Source: Aurifilum marmelostoma (taxonomy: Eukaryota; Ascomycota; Sordariomycetes; Diaporthales; Cryphonectriaceae). From it: DNA of 64,000 nt. This document shows positions 35,624 to 47,357 of the stretch, one piece after another. Each line of letters starts with the position of its first letter. Position 1 is the first letter of the stretch. The stretch is taken from positions 124,001 through 188,000 of the forward strand of contig JAMXSV010000016.1 in the NCBI GenBank assembly GCA_027559495.1, in the 5' to 3' direction. The position numbers and the translations under genes are program-made. The notes under the pieces are model-generated. The model ran no database searches. It worked only from the letters and a program-made list of their open reading frames with translations, and was not told where the DNA came from.

Positions 35624-38600
35624 CTACTCAAAGTCGGCAGTGTAGGAGAAGCCACGGAACTCCTCCTGCATAGCTTGCGACAGGACTGTATCTCGGGTTA
35701 GTTACCAGGTATAGGTTCCAGTGGAGCAAGGGAGGAGGAAGTGGCATACCAGATTGAACAGGGGTAAGCACGGGCGTGACACTGGTAAACTCGGAATCGA
35801 AATTGCTGGTATCGGTCGCATTCTTGATCTGGGGCATGAAGGGCGGCGCCACCTTCTTGTGGTATATGTCGTCCCAGTTGATGTTGCGGAAGAAAGGCTG
35901 GCTCATGACCTCTTGGGCATCGGTCGGACCGCTTCCCAGGCGCTGGTCTGGCTCACGGGTGAGCAGCTTCTGCAGGATCGAGACCGAGTCCCGTGGCATG
36001 TGGATCGGGTACAGAGGCTCGTCAGCCAGGATTGCGTCGTATATTTCGTCTTCATCCTCGCCTCGGAATGGAGACTGTTGCAGCAGCATTTGGTAGATGA
36101 GAACACCAAAGGCCCACCAGTCAACAGCACGTCCATATTTCTTGTCCAGCAGAATCTAGGCCAGAGTCAGTATGTCTCGACTCCCTCCACTTCGCGTGGC
36201 CGGGATTAAACTGTCTGGGTCTTACCTCGGGCGCCATAAACTCAGGAGTACCGCAGAATGTACTCGTTGTCGATCCGTACCACATGTCTTCCTTGCACAG
36301 ACCGTAGTCTGCAATCTTGACGTGGCCGTCAAGTGACAAAAGAATATTGTCGAGTTTCAAATCTCGATAAATAACACCATTCTCGTGGAAATATTTCAGG
36401 GCCAAGCAGACCTCGGCCGCGTAAAATCTGGACAGTGTTAGTACTCCTCTGCGGAGACGGAATGCCATCAACAACAACTTACTGGGCACGCTTCGTTCCG
36501 AACTGGCCACGCTGGATGTGGAGCATCAGGTCACCACCGCTGACATACTCCATCACGAAGTATACTCGAGTCTCCGTCTGGAAACAGGCGTGCAGGCTGG
36601 TCAGGAAGGGGTGTCGCTCTCGGTTCGCAATCAGGAAAACCCTCTTCTCGGATCGGATGCTCTCGACCTCGTCGTTCTCGATGATAAACTCCTTCTTCAA
36701 AACCTTGATGGCGTAGAGCTTCCGAGATCGCTTCGTCTCGGCCAGCATGACCTTTCCAAAGTTGCCCTTACCGAGCACGGCGAGGAAGTTGAAGTGGTCC
36801 AGGCCGATGCGCATACCAGTGCCTGGATCAGTGGCGGAAGGCAGGGGCTTCTTTCCTGCCGCAGACAATGCGGAGGAGGTGGTTGGTGAAGGGGCTGTCG
36901 GTTCTGGCTGTGGCTTAGGCGCAGCCATCGGGGCAGGCATAATCTGCTGGTAAGACTGCTGCTGCTGTATTGGTGGAGGCTGCACAGGACGGGCCTGCGG
37001 CATGGGTTGCCCGTACTGCTGGTTGTTCACCGCGGCATAATCAGCCGGGTTGTACTTTCGTTGCTGAGTTGGACTGCCGTATTGTTGAGACGCATAAGGG
37101 TCCTCCTGCGCCTGGTCGGGCCTGGGGAACGAGTCCTGGCGGGCCATGTAATCCTGCTGTCCTCCCTGCTGCGGCCTTGGTGACTGGGTGCCCACTGCTC
37201 CACTCATCGCCATTGTTGCTGCAGCCGCAGCATCCGCTGAAGCCGAGCCTCGACCGCCCTGCTGGAGTTCTGGAGATGGCTGTCCATACGTCCTCCTCGC
37301 CGCCTCGGTAGCCTGTGGAGAGGGCTGGTTGTACGAATTCATGCTGGTCCGGTCGTATAGGGTGGGGGATTGAGAGCTTGGCGGGCTGCTGGCGCTCGAG
37401 CGGAGCGTCCTCTCGCTCAACGACGTCTTCTGGGACTGTCGTTGTCTCTGGGTCCTCATGCCTTCGAGAATCTTATTTGCATTGACCATAGACATGCCAC
37501 AGAAATCAGGGACCAGATGCACACATTGAGCGTGCGCAGTGAGACCACATTCAGAGCACTTTCTGCAATTCTTCTTGCCGAAAGGCAGCAGTGAACCACA
37601 GTGACAACACCAGTTGGCCGTGAGATTCGAGAAGGTCTGGAACCGGTGAGGAATCCGATGGTTGATCTTCTCTTCGTCGGGATCGGTCTCAGCATTGGAC
37701 TTGCTGATACACTTGGTGACAACGTTGACGTAGCACTTCGTATGGCAAGTGTACTTGCAATCCTCGCACTGCATGCCGGCTGAATACTTGAGGAAATCGC
37801 CGCAGAACGCGCAGCGCATGATGTTGTAGAACTGGCGCTGCACAAACTTGTGCCCGTAGATATCGTGCACTTCCTCCTTGCGCTGGCGCACAGCGCCCTT
37901 TCGCCCAAGACCCGCGTCGAACTTCTGCATGTTGTTTGTCTGCTTGATGAAGTTCAGGCTCAGCTGAATCTGGCCGGTGGGCTCCAGATTGAACCAGCCA
38001 TCGATGGGCTGGTTCACCTGGGGCTGGGCTTGAGGCGGCGGGTAGGTGGGCTGAGGGCTCTGGTACCCGGGAGATGTAGGTGGAGGGCCGAACTGCGGCT
38101 GTGGCTGTTGCTGCTGCGGGTTCATGGGGAACTGCGCAGGGCCCCGCGAGTTGGCCATTCTGTCGGCTGAGACCCATCCGGAGTTGTTAATCTCGGCCTC
38201 GATCCTCTTTCTGCGCAGTTCTTCGGCTATGTCTGAGATGCGGACCCAGAGCAGTCCTATAGGGAGAGCGTGCTCCCCAGGCTTGTCGTAGACCGTGAGC
38301 TCGATCTCGTTCGCCTTGTCCACCTCGATGGTGTGGTACTCGGCTTCCCACCTGTCGTTCTTGGTGGCGCGAGTTCGTGCCATGACCTGGTCTTCGACCT
38401 TAACAGCGACAAAGGTATCGGCAGACCGACTGAAACGTCCTGTAGGTGCATGATCGACATCCTTCACGCCGACGACGCGGATCGAGAGCTGACCGGACAG
38501 TGGTTTGCGCAGATTCGGCATGTTGATACTATCATCTGGAGGATCACCATGTTAGTAAGACAGATTCCTGGTTCGTGGTGCTGTTGTCCCCACTACGCAC

Positions 38601-39403
38601 CATCGGCATTATCGGCGCTGTCGACATCGACGTGGAGCTCTTCGTAACGCTTGAGGGCCTGCTTCAAGAGTGTGATCTTCTGCCTGCTCTCGACCTTTCT
38701 GGCCGCAGCATCGGCGCGACTCTTCTTATCACCCTCCATCTGGTACAGCTGGACCATCTTCTCGACGCCCTTGAGATACTGCTCCTCGACGTTTAGCTTG
38801 AACTGGATCTGTGACAGCATGAGCTGGATGCGGGGGCCGAGGTAGGGCGTATCATATTTGATCAGATCTGAAGACAAGATTCCAAGTCAGTCCTCTATGC
38901 TTCTTGCCTTGGGCTCTCTAGGCATGTAGGCAGCAGGGGCGGGTAATGATGGGTCATAAAGCCGTACCGAGCTTCGTAAAGTTTGGCCTCGGCTTGGGCG
39001 TAGAGCCTGGGGCAGGCTGGGCAAAGGGCCCACGAGGGGGCATCAGATCAGTGCCGCCGATCTGGCTGTACTGAGGATCGCCTCCGGATGTTGGCATGCT
39101 GGATGCATCTTTGGGTGGAGGCATCGGAGGGCCATCGGAATCATTGCGTGAGCCGTGTGGTCGTGAGGAGCCGCCTGGAGACCCTATGCTCATGTCGCCC
39201 ATGCCCCGGCGCAGCTGCAGCTCCTTGAGCTTCTCCTCGAAGAACTCGAGGTTCCGCTTGCCCTCGCGCATCTGGTTGTCGAGCTTGGACCGGACCTGGT
39301 CATTGTTGGTCTGCTGGCGCATGAGGTTGGCGGCCTGGATCAGAGCCTTCTCGCGCTCGATCTTCTTGTAGATGTCCATCATCTTGTCTTCTTCGCCGCT
39401 CAT
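35624..39403 (-). CDS. PKC1: Protein kinase C, Pkc1-type
   Basis: Rho1-activated AGC kinase at the head of the cell-wall-integrity MAPK pathway. Six exons: 39403-38968, 38867-38601, 38535-36483, 36427-36226, 36155-35750 and 35685-35624, giving exactly 1,142 codons with stop. Domains in order: HR1 repeats (residues about 1-65 and 150-230), C2 (about 245-430), a pseudosubstrate-like GRKGAVRQ at 445-452, two C1 zinc modules (463-510 and 531-580), and a Pro/Gln-rich linker. The kinase domain begins near 816 with GKGNFGKV, the ATP-binding Lys in YAIKVLKK (about 845), YRDLKLDN, and DYG instead of DFG as in other fungal Pkc1. The activation loop is TSTFCGTPEFMAPE. The C-terminus has the turn region and the hydrophobic motif FRGFSYTADFE. 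RhoGDI (RDI1) in the same window regulates its activator, but 35 kb away. Confidence 0.97.
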
Positions 39404-40057
39404 GGTGACGGTATTGGGGCCTGCGCGGATGGGGCGCGCAGGGGACAGAGGGGATGATGAGAGGAGTGGGTGTAGTAACGGTGTGGGATGGGAGTAGAGA
39501 CCTGAAGGTTTTGGGTCGGGTCGTATCGCGCGTCAGGCGACACACCTCTGGCGGTTTTGAGGGGCTGTCGAGGGCCAGGCAGGGCAGTGCAAGGTGTCTC
39601 TGCAATCGCAAATCTGCACGAGATTATTTCGTAGGGTTGGTGAATCTCGACGTGGGCTTGGCCTGACCTGACCTGACTGGCAGTCCGCGGAGAGGTTGCA
39701 GCTTCTTGGGAGGATCGGTCGACTTGGGCCCGGTATCCGCAGGTATGAAAGAGAAGGACCCACGAGTCGCTCAGAAGGCTAGGACTCCACTGCTAAGTCC
39801 TACTTAGTCCCTGGCTTAGCTCGGCTCTCTCTTCTGCAGCGCAGCCACTGTCACTGCCACCTCCACCACAACAAGGCCTCTGCTCTGTTGGGCTTCAACT
39901 TTTTGTAGATCAGATCAGCCCAACCGATAGACTGAGCTGAGGGGAAATCTCGGGACGAGCACAGGCCTCTCACAGTGGAGCGTCTTCCCGTCGAACAAAT
40001 TAATTGATGTCAGTATGACTGCGTGGGCAGGGTGATCATGACAGGAGGCGATCTGTC

Positions 40058-40073
40058 GGGGGGGGGGGGGGGG
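40058..40073. repeat. Homopolymer G16
   Basis: Sixteen consecutive G in the PKC1 upstream region; the longest G run in the window and a likely site of length error or polymorphism. Confidence 0.95.
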
Positions 40074-42214
40074 TTGATCAGGCTCTTGTCTGTTTGGTGG
40101 CAGGAGGGAGAAGAGAAATGTCGTCAGCGAGAGTGGGTTGTGTGTTAGGGTGCGTGTGTGCGTGTGTGTTTGTGTTAAAGGAGATTGAGAGCAACATCGA
40201 AATGGCGGGGCTTTTGTGTTTCGCACTCGGCACAGGGAATCACGCTTTGGGGGGGGGGAGGGGGGGCACTGAAAAGCCCAAGCAACCACCTGGCCCTGGT
40301 TCCGGGAGGGGGCACTTGGGGAGGGAGGGGGGGGTAGCAGTCAGCGGTGTCACCCCTCACTTGTGCTCTGCTGGGCTCTTTGCAGCGGGTGTGTTATCGC
40401 TGTCTTGTCACTATGGGCCGTCCTGTCACCGGAGGTTTCCAGCACAAGATCAGGCCAATCAAGTCTAGCCTGCGGACCCGGGCCTACAGGGATGGAGATA
40501 AGTTAGTGTGTACCATAACACGCGTTCAGGCGTTGTGGGGCAACCACAACGGTCAACGTTCTCTTAGTCCTTTTGAACCTCTTATTTATTTAATATAAAT
40601 TAAGTGAGAATGAATAACTCTCGTGACCGTGAACAGGCATGGAAAGGATTCACGTGTGCGTGCCAATGAAGCTTATTAACCCCGTCACATACAAAAAATA
40701 AATTCCGAATAAAGAGGGTAATTCATGCTTGAGAACTTGTCCCATACTACCAATCAAACCTACCGGCTCAGTACAGCCAGCCGTGAGCAGACTGTCGAGG
40801 AACATCACAGTTTTGCTGCGTGGTCTCATGTACGAAAACGCCCACCTGTCCGAGCCAGGTCATCAATTTCGCCACAGCTCTGCTAGCACTTGAAGTGAGC
40901 ATACCAACTATCTCAGCTCGAAAAATGCAGAGAGGCTGTGTTTGATCATCAACGTTTAGTGTTCTTGCTGAATCGTGTAAGTAGTAGTTATACTAAAGCT
41001 ATTTACTATCTACTGTGGCTTAGTTGTGGACCCTTCGTCGCTTTGGTAACTTGTAAGTGGACTCTAGCTAAACAAACGTAAGTGTTCTCTGTGGTAACAA
41101 AGACAACTTTTGGTGTATCTATATCGTCATGTCGAAGAGCGATTTAGGGCCATGGTTCTAGACTTCCCAGGGTTTCATCCTCTCAGGTCATCTTGCACCG
41201 CCACTTGCCATACATAATATCATAGCACTCGCAATGATATGGATCCTTGGTTGTTCGTATGCTTCACCAATACCACTACCTACAAATGCTTCTTGCATTG
41301 GCCAACCATGTCAGCCTCTCCACCTGTCTCTAAATGTTATTCTTATCGCATATCGATGGCGGCTCTCATGTGTGGTGAGAGGGATGCTAGCTGGTGCAGA
41401 ATTGTTCCTTGTGTCTGCAGATGATGTTATCATTACTGTCGTTCATGTGTGGATGTGATGCTTACAGAAGCGACCCTCCGCAATCTCGTCTGGACCCCAG
41501 TACTGAGGTCGAACAGATTATAGTACAATCCAGGGGTGCTGACATCTATAAGATTCCAGCTCGCAGTTTGTGCAAGAGAAAATACTCACTGCCCTGACTT
41601 CTTCAGTCAGAACTACCAAGTAATTACTGAATAGGTACTTCAGTTACCCTGAGTCCCATCCAAGTAAGAGTATTTCAACGGAGCGGTCTTTATTTCTCAC
41701 CTAATATTAATTATTTGAAGCCCAGCTTAGTAACATTGTCTAAGTCAACATAATAGTGGTCAAGAAAAGCCGAGTTGAAGTATGCATATCTGCTGCATTT
41801 AATCCCCCCCCCCCTTTGCCCTCACCAATCTGCGGTGGTACGATCAATTGTCAAGAACGTTGCCAACAAAGATGGTCCGTCCCCAGCGCAGAACAGCCTT
41901 CAGAAATGCATGCCGAAGGGAGTCCGGGCTTCTAACACTGTCTTGTACTATGATGTGTATGGTAGGATAGCCGAATGGTTTGTCGAAGACCCAAGGTTTG
42001 GAATTTGGCCCTAAGACGGGGCAAATCTCGTCTACAAGGCTGTGAGCCCTATAGAAGCAGGCGCAGCCACTGAGATGAGCAGTGCTGAGCGACGCGAATT
42101 CTCCATGCGAGGTACTATATGAATTTACCGGACTCATCTGGATGCTTCACGTTTGCCCGGCGCTGTCCAGCAAACCTTGAAAAGAGTCCTTTTTCTTTTT
42201 TCTTTTTTTCGTTT

Positions 42215-42244
42215 CTCTCTCTCTCTCTCTTTCTCTCTCTCTCA
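42215..42244. repeat. (TC)n microsatellite, interrupted
   Basis: Two blocks of TC repeats separated by TT, in the gene-poor region. Confidence 0.9.
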
Positions 42245-42944
42245 CACAAATAACTCCTGTAGAAATATTGAGGAGCACATTTTCCGTGTAACGAGAAGAC
42301 AGCATTGTATTTTGCGAATAGCAACCACTCGTAGAAGAATGAGTGCTTATTTTCAGCATTGACAGTCGCTCCAATGCTGCTACAATTAGTACCCAGAATA
42401 CCCAATCATCTCTTCTCGCGTGAACACATGCCTTCTCGACTGATGGCAAGATAGATGCCGGTCACCATTAGGGGACTTGGAATGGAAGTCGCATAAGAAA
42501 ATTGTCCTCTCGGAAGACGTCCTTAAATGAAGCTGTAAGCTGGTCCCCTTGGACTGTCTCATCCAAGCGGGAGGGGTCTTTCAGTCACAATGGAGAGCCG
42601 GTGATGTGGGAACCAGCCTACAGGCCACGGCCCCCACCTACTAGACTACTTTCATCGACTCCTTATGGAGAGTCGCTGCTGCGCCCTGCAAGATTAGTTG
42701 CCAGTTGCCATGCACGGTGGAAGTACCGGAGGTTACAGATGGCGTGTTCCGATCCTATCCCCCCGCCAGATCCATGGTTGCTGCTGTGTGGCCGGGTCTA
42801 AGCCCGTTCCAGTTCTCATGACATACTTGTATCACTCCACTAATAAATAATACAGCGCACAGCACAATTCAGCGGCTGTCGGTTACGTAGCCAGCGAGGG
42901 GACGGACAACAAGGACTCTGCAAAGACCGATTCTGAACATCAGG

Positions 42945-42957
42945 CAGTATATATAGC
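42945..42957 (+). promoter_or_regulatory. TATA box of the amidohydrolase gene
   Basis: AGTATATATAGC about 125 bases upstream of the ATG at 43078, on the coding strand. A strong TATA element suggests regulated rather than housekeeping expression. Confidence 0.6.
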
Positions 42958-43077
42958 TATTCAAATACCCAGGTCGTTTCGGATGTCATCAGGATGGCCC
43001 TGTTTGAACGGATATCACTCGATAATCAATAGGACGAGCACGAAGAAACCCCTTCACCACGTCTCTCACTGACAATC

Positions 43078-44165
43078 ATGGCGGGCCACATCGATGTTCA
43101 CATTCATGCACTTCCTCCGGCCTACAAGGCTGCCGTAGCAGCACATGGAGGTGATCCTTCTGGTTTCCCAGAGCCAGATTGGTCTCCAGAGGCAGCTCTC
43201 AAGTCGATGGAGGCGGTGGGCTCCTCGTTTGGTAATTACGTACCTTTCATGTTTCCTGCAAGGGTTGTCCTTTTAATGTCAGTCGAGGGGGTCAAGCTGA
43301 TAATAAACCGTCAGGAATCTTCTCCGTATCTACGCCGGGCGTTCCCATCACCGGTGCAGGCGAGGAAGGGCGGAAACTCGCGCGAGAGCTCAACACGTAC
43401 CTGGGCGAACTGTCCAGCAAGAGCGAAGGTCCTTTTGCTGGCAAATTCGGCTTTTTCGGCGCCCTTCCCAACTGGGAGGATGTCGAAGGGACCGTCGCCG
43501 AGATTGATTTCCTCTTTGGCGAGCAGAAGCTCTGCGCTGGCGTGAGCATGTTCTCCAACTACGACGGCAAGCTGCCAGGCCATCCGACCTTCAAGCCCAT
43601 CTGGGAGAAGCTGCAGTCGCACAAGGCCCTCGTCCACCTGCACCCGACCAACGTCGAGACCACACCCCGATTTATCGGCGGCTTCCTCCCGCAGCCCATC
43701 GTGGACTTCCCCCAGGACACGACCCGTGCGGCAGTCGACCTCGTCATCACGGGAACGGTGCGCGCCTGCCCAGACGTCGACATCATCCTCTCTCACGCCG
43801 GCGGCACGCTGCCTTTTATTGGCGCCCGCGCGCTGGGCTCCTTGTCCATCCCGCCCATCGCGGCGCGAGCCGGTGTCACGTACGAGCAAGGTCTCGAGGA
43901 CGCCGCGCGCTTCTACTACGACATCGCGCTGAGCACTAGCCCTTCACAGCTCAACGGGCTATTGGACTTTTTGCCCGACAAGTCGCATATCCTGTTTGGT
44001 AGCGATTTTCCCTATGCGCCCATGCCGAGCATCTTACAGGTCGTGCATCTGTATAAGACGTTTCTGGAGAAGAGCCCTCGTGCTGAGGTCCTGAAGCCTG
44101 AGGCACTGCGAGGCAACACGCTTGCACTGTTGAATAAGCATTCCCAGGGGAAGGTCTTTGAGTAG
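43078..44165 (+). CDS. ACMSD-like amidohydrolase (6-methylsalicylate decarboxylase-like)
   Basis: Metal-dependent TIM-barrel decarboxylase of the amidohydrolase 2 (ACMSD) family. The closest fungal group I know is the 6-methylsalicylate decarboxylases of polyketide pathways; aromatic-acid decarboxylation is inferred. Exons: 43078-43231 and 43315-44165, 335 codons with stop. Metal and catalytic residues are visible: HIH in VHIHALPP near the N-terminus, the His of ALVHLHPTN, the catalytic His of IILSHAGG, and the Asp of LFGSDFPYAP. GGDPSGFPEPDW and SVSTPGVP segments fit the family. The intron has GTAATT/CAG ends and a CTGAT branch site. No signal peptide. No polyketide synthase, P450 or transporter lies nearby, so it stands alone. 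Confidence 0.88.
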
Positions 44166-45070
44166 GTGGTTTCAATCATGGCTCTAGCCCAAGAGGCTAT
44201 GAAAGTTGATGAAGGCCTCCAATGCGTGCTTATACGAGGATCTGAAGAGCATCTCCTATGAGCTGCAACTTATGAGATCGAAAGCGTTGCTCAGATGTAG
44301 AGACTTGAGAACTGGTGTGTGTGGTGGTTCCCCCGTCCTGTGGGTTCTTACAAGTTTCAATTATTCCCCAACATTTGATAAATCATCACCATACCATTTG
44401 ATTTGCCAGTCCAAAGGTCTGTCCTTCGGTTCAGGAGAGAGATATGAAGTGGAAAATTCGTCTATCTGTCTATTTGATGAGAAAAAGAGCTGAGAAGATT
44501 GAATGAAAGCCAGGGGGTGGGAGGGAAAGGTGACGAAGAAGCGGCAGAGAGGGCGACATAACATTGGGTGTCTTCAAATCTTTGTGCCTTTACAAGAGCG
44601 TTTGTGGCGTTTTCTTCAGCTGGGCTCCTATCTAGTAAAATATATTATATGTTCTTGTGTCTCGCTGCCTTGCGCCGTCCTCTCCACCCGTATCGTCCAC
44701 ATGATCATAATTCTCGAGACCAATTACCATCATTTATGTTACTTTTCGAAGAATTTACGTGAGTCTTTCTTCTCTTGAAGTAATTAGTATGTTGGGGTCC
44801 ATCTAGACAACAGTATAATTCGTAGGCGGATGAAAGCCGCTGAGTAGGCGGCTTGGACGCTGGCTGTCCATCGGAGCGGAAGGATCACGCATGCATCAAT
44901 ACCTTTCCGGAAGCACAAGGCCAAAATACCAGGGGGCGTGGCCCGAGAGAGTGGTAATTACTTCCCATGCGGCAGGCCCTGGAACATAACCGCTCTCGGG
45001 AGCATTCCATTCGCGCAGCAAGTACATCTCATCATGGTGCATTTCGGATATCAACACTTTTCGCCACTAT
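44166..45070. other. Intergenic region
   Basis: No gene seen. Short frames on both strands lack conserved features; composition is AT-rich. Confidence 0.5.
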
Positions 45071-45908
45071 TCACCGAGCGACGGGACGATGCCACGCCTG
45101 GGCCACTGAAGTATCTGACGATATGAAGGGCGTCAGCTCGAGCCAGGCACTGGCCTTAGAATATCGGAACAAGCGAACAAAAAGGTCCAGGGACAGGACG
45201 ATGAAAATGCTCAGGCTGGCCACTTGCAGTCCAGGTTCTGCCCTGAGGACATCCAAAGCGTGTTGCAGCTCCGTAGCTGTGATGTCGGACGCTCCGCCAG
45301 CTTGTAGCAGAAGACATGCGATGTCCATTATCGCGAATATGATGGTGTAGGCTTTGTAAGAAATGCATGATAGCTCGGCGCTGTATAAGAGAACGATTCG
45401 CCCGTAGGAAAGGTAGATTGTGAAACAGAGGAAGGCGGGTGCGACAATGAGGACGACTACTTTTCTGCCGAGGACCATTAGAAGCATCAGAGACCGAAGC
45501 CTCGGCCAACACACTCGGGAACCACTTACACCATGAAAGACTTTATATCAAAGGGTTTTGCTCACTGTTGTGCAATCTGGCACGAGCGACATAGCCGATA
45601 ATCTCTGAGACGAGCCGGAGGATTTGGCCTGCAAAGTAGCTTCAGGTCCTGTACTTGAAGGAAAAGTTAACCTGGGCCACAATGAGGGCTCCGAACCAAG
45701 CTGTGAGAAAGATGTTTCCGCCGAGGTTTGGTGTATATCCCAGTGGAGATATGAAAATTGGACAGGTTGAGATGGCGCAGTTGCTGGGCTCTACTGAGAC
45801 TAAGGGGTAAATTATCTTCAGAACATGTTGAAAGGCTGAGGGGAATAGAGAGAGACCGAAACAATGGGAGATGAAGAAAAATAGAGGAACAACATATCTC
45901 ACAAACAT
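45071..45908 (-). pseudogene. RTA1-like seven-helix membrane protein, degenerate
   Basis: RTA1-family proteins are fungal seven-helix membrane proteins linked to lipid or drug resistance. Segments in the expected order are visible but not in one frame. They are a hydrophobic N-terminus followed by GYTPNLGGNIFLTAWFGALI (ending about 45672), then SEIIGYVARARLHNSEQNP (about 45625-45560), which matches the family EIIGY(V)xR hallmark. IVAPAFLCFTIYLSYGRIVLL and IIFAIMDIACLLLQAGGAS follow, to a stop near 45071. The joins at the first intron and around 45550 need single-base changes. The frame ends after about five helices, missing the last two and the C-terminal loop. The upstream DNA has no clear promoter. 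I call it a pseudogene. Sequence errors could explain the frame changes but not easily the truncation. Confidence 0.55.
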
Positions 45909-47357
45909 TATTAGAGAAGGGTAGGGTTCATAGAGCTGACCCTCTGAATAAGCAGCATGAACAAATGATCGATCAAGTAAGCGGCAAACAAGAGCTCACA
46001 GCAAGATCTGAACTAATAAATCTAATGCAAATCCTCTATAAGAGAAGGATGAGATCAGGCATAGCTGCATCTCCACAAAGCGTTGCAGCCACGCTGCAAC
46101 TCATCCCCCCAGCTGTCTATGTGTAATGCAGACCAGTCCCGCTGATGTACCCAGGGCTGTACAACCTACCCTAGGGTACTTAACCTATGACTGCAGCCAG
46201 CAAATTGAATAGAAACAAGTATGTTCAAAGAGTAAGTAAAAGCTCTGTGTAAGAGCCCCATGGAGTACTCCAAGGAACCGAGAACCTGCAAAGTTCTGAG
46301 AGTTCTTATGGTGCCAGCGTCGGGGTACCTGGAAAATCAAGGCAATGCGCTACAGGTAAGCATGCTGTTCCCTAAATCCTTGAATGTCTGTGAAAACCTC
46401 CCAAAATACTTTCTGAGTAAAAGTGGGAGGGAAAGGGCACCGGGTGGCCAGTAGCATTGCCATAACTCAGTCTGTGATGTGATGCTATTCGGAACCGCTA
46501 TAACTAAGGTATGTGGCTTACATATGAGACAGTGACTGCATAGCTCAACTTCTGATCTATATTAAGAGCTTGAACTCGGCGTGATAAGTCCAGGAATTTG
46601 GAAATGAACCTTTGTATGGACCTGCGCTACCGTACAGTCTTTCAAGTCTTCAACAGCATGATCATGATACAAGTGGTCCGTTACTTTATGACTACAGATG
46701 TTCATCTTTCTGCAGTCAGGCGATCTCACTCTTCTCTATGACTTAATGACATTCTCACTCATCTTCAAGCTTGCCCTCACCTAGCGGCTGCCATAGCTCC
46801 CTCTTGATATCCGACGCAACCCTAGGCGAAGTCTCCGCAACACGTCCAACCTCCTCCAGCCTGAATACCTCCTCCTACGTAGACGCCCGCACAAGGTCGC
46901 CATTCCGAAAGGAGAAGAAGCGAGGATTGATTAGCGCAGGAAGCTGAACGGTATATTCCGTTCCATAAATACAATCAGTTCCAAGGGGCCTACACCTAGT
47001 AGGACAAGTTGATAGTAGGAGAAATCCAAGCATCTTTTCAGATGGTAAACCCCTTCTTCCTGGCCTGATGTGCGGTCTGCACTCAGTCGCATGAAAAAAA
47101 TAGCCAAAATCGGGATTTGTCGAGAAGTATTCAGCATGAATAAGATGCACGGTCTGTGGGAATCCGGATGGCAGAAGGTTTTTGTGTCAAACAATATCTA
47201 GAATGATGCTGAAGGGCTGCCAGACATGTAGTAAAATAAATACGTACGGAAAGACACACACTTGAGTATCTTCTATAGAATGCTAGACATAAGGGAACCG
47301 AGAGAAACTCCTCACATGCAGGATCGTGTTTCGTAAGAACATTGTTTGATCTGCCGC
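45909..47357. other. Intergenic region, possibly decayed coding DNA
   Basis: AT-rich. Minus-strand frames at 46875-47194 (91 and 87 codons) contain hydrophobic stretches but no family I recognise. A palindrome copy lies at 46167-46178. No intact gene is supported. Confidence 0.45.
46167..46178. repeat. Palindrome TACCCTAGGGTA, copy 2
   Basis: Perfect 12-base palindrome, identical to the copy at 23452-23463, also intergenic. Confidence 0.8.

Larger units (their letters stand above)
39404..43077. other. Gene-poor region upstream of PKC1
   Basis: About 3.7 kb without a convincing gene. The first 700 bases should contain the PKC1 promoter and a long leader. A run of 16 G lies at 40058-40073 and other G-rich runs at 40249-40267 and 40317-40335. 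From 40570 to 42500 the DNA is AT-richer, with many stop codons in all frames. A run of 11 C is at 41804-41814. The right end carries the promoter of the amidohydrolase gene. Confidence 0.5.

Noticed and set aside
31048..44165. A secondary-metabolite cluster joining the SDR and the decarboxylase-like gene
   Set aside because: SHE9 and PKC1 lie between them and there is no synthase, P450, regulator or transporter.
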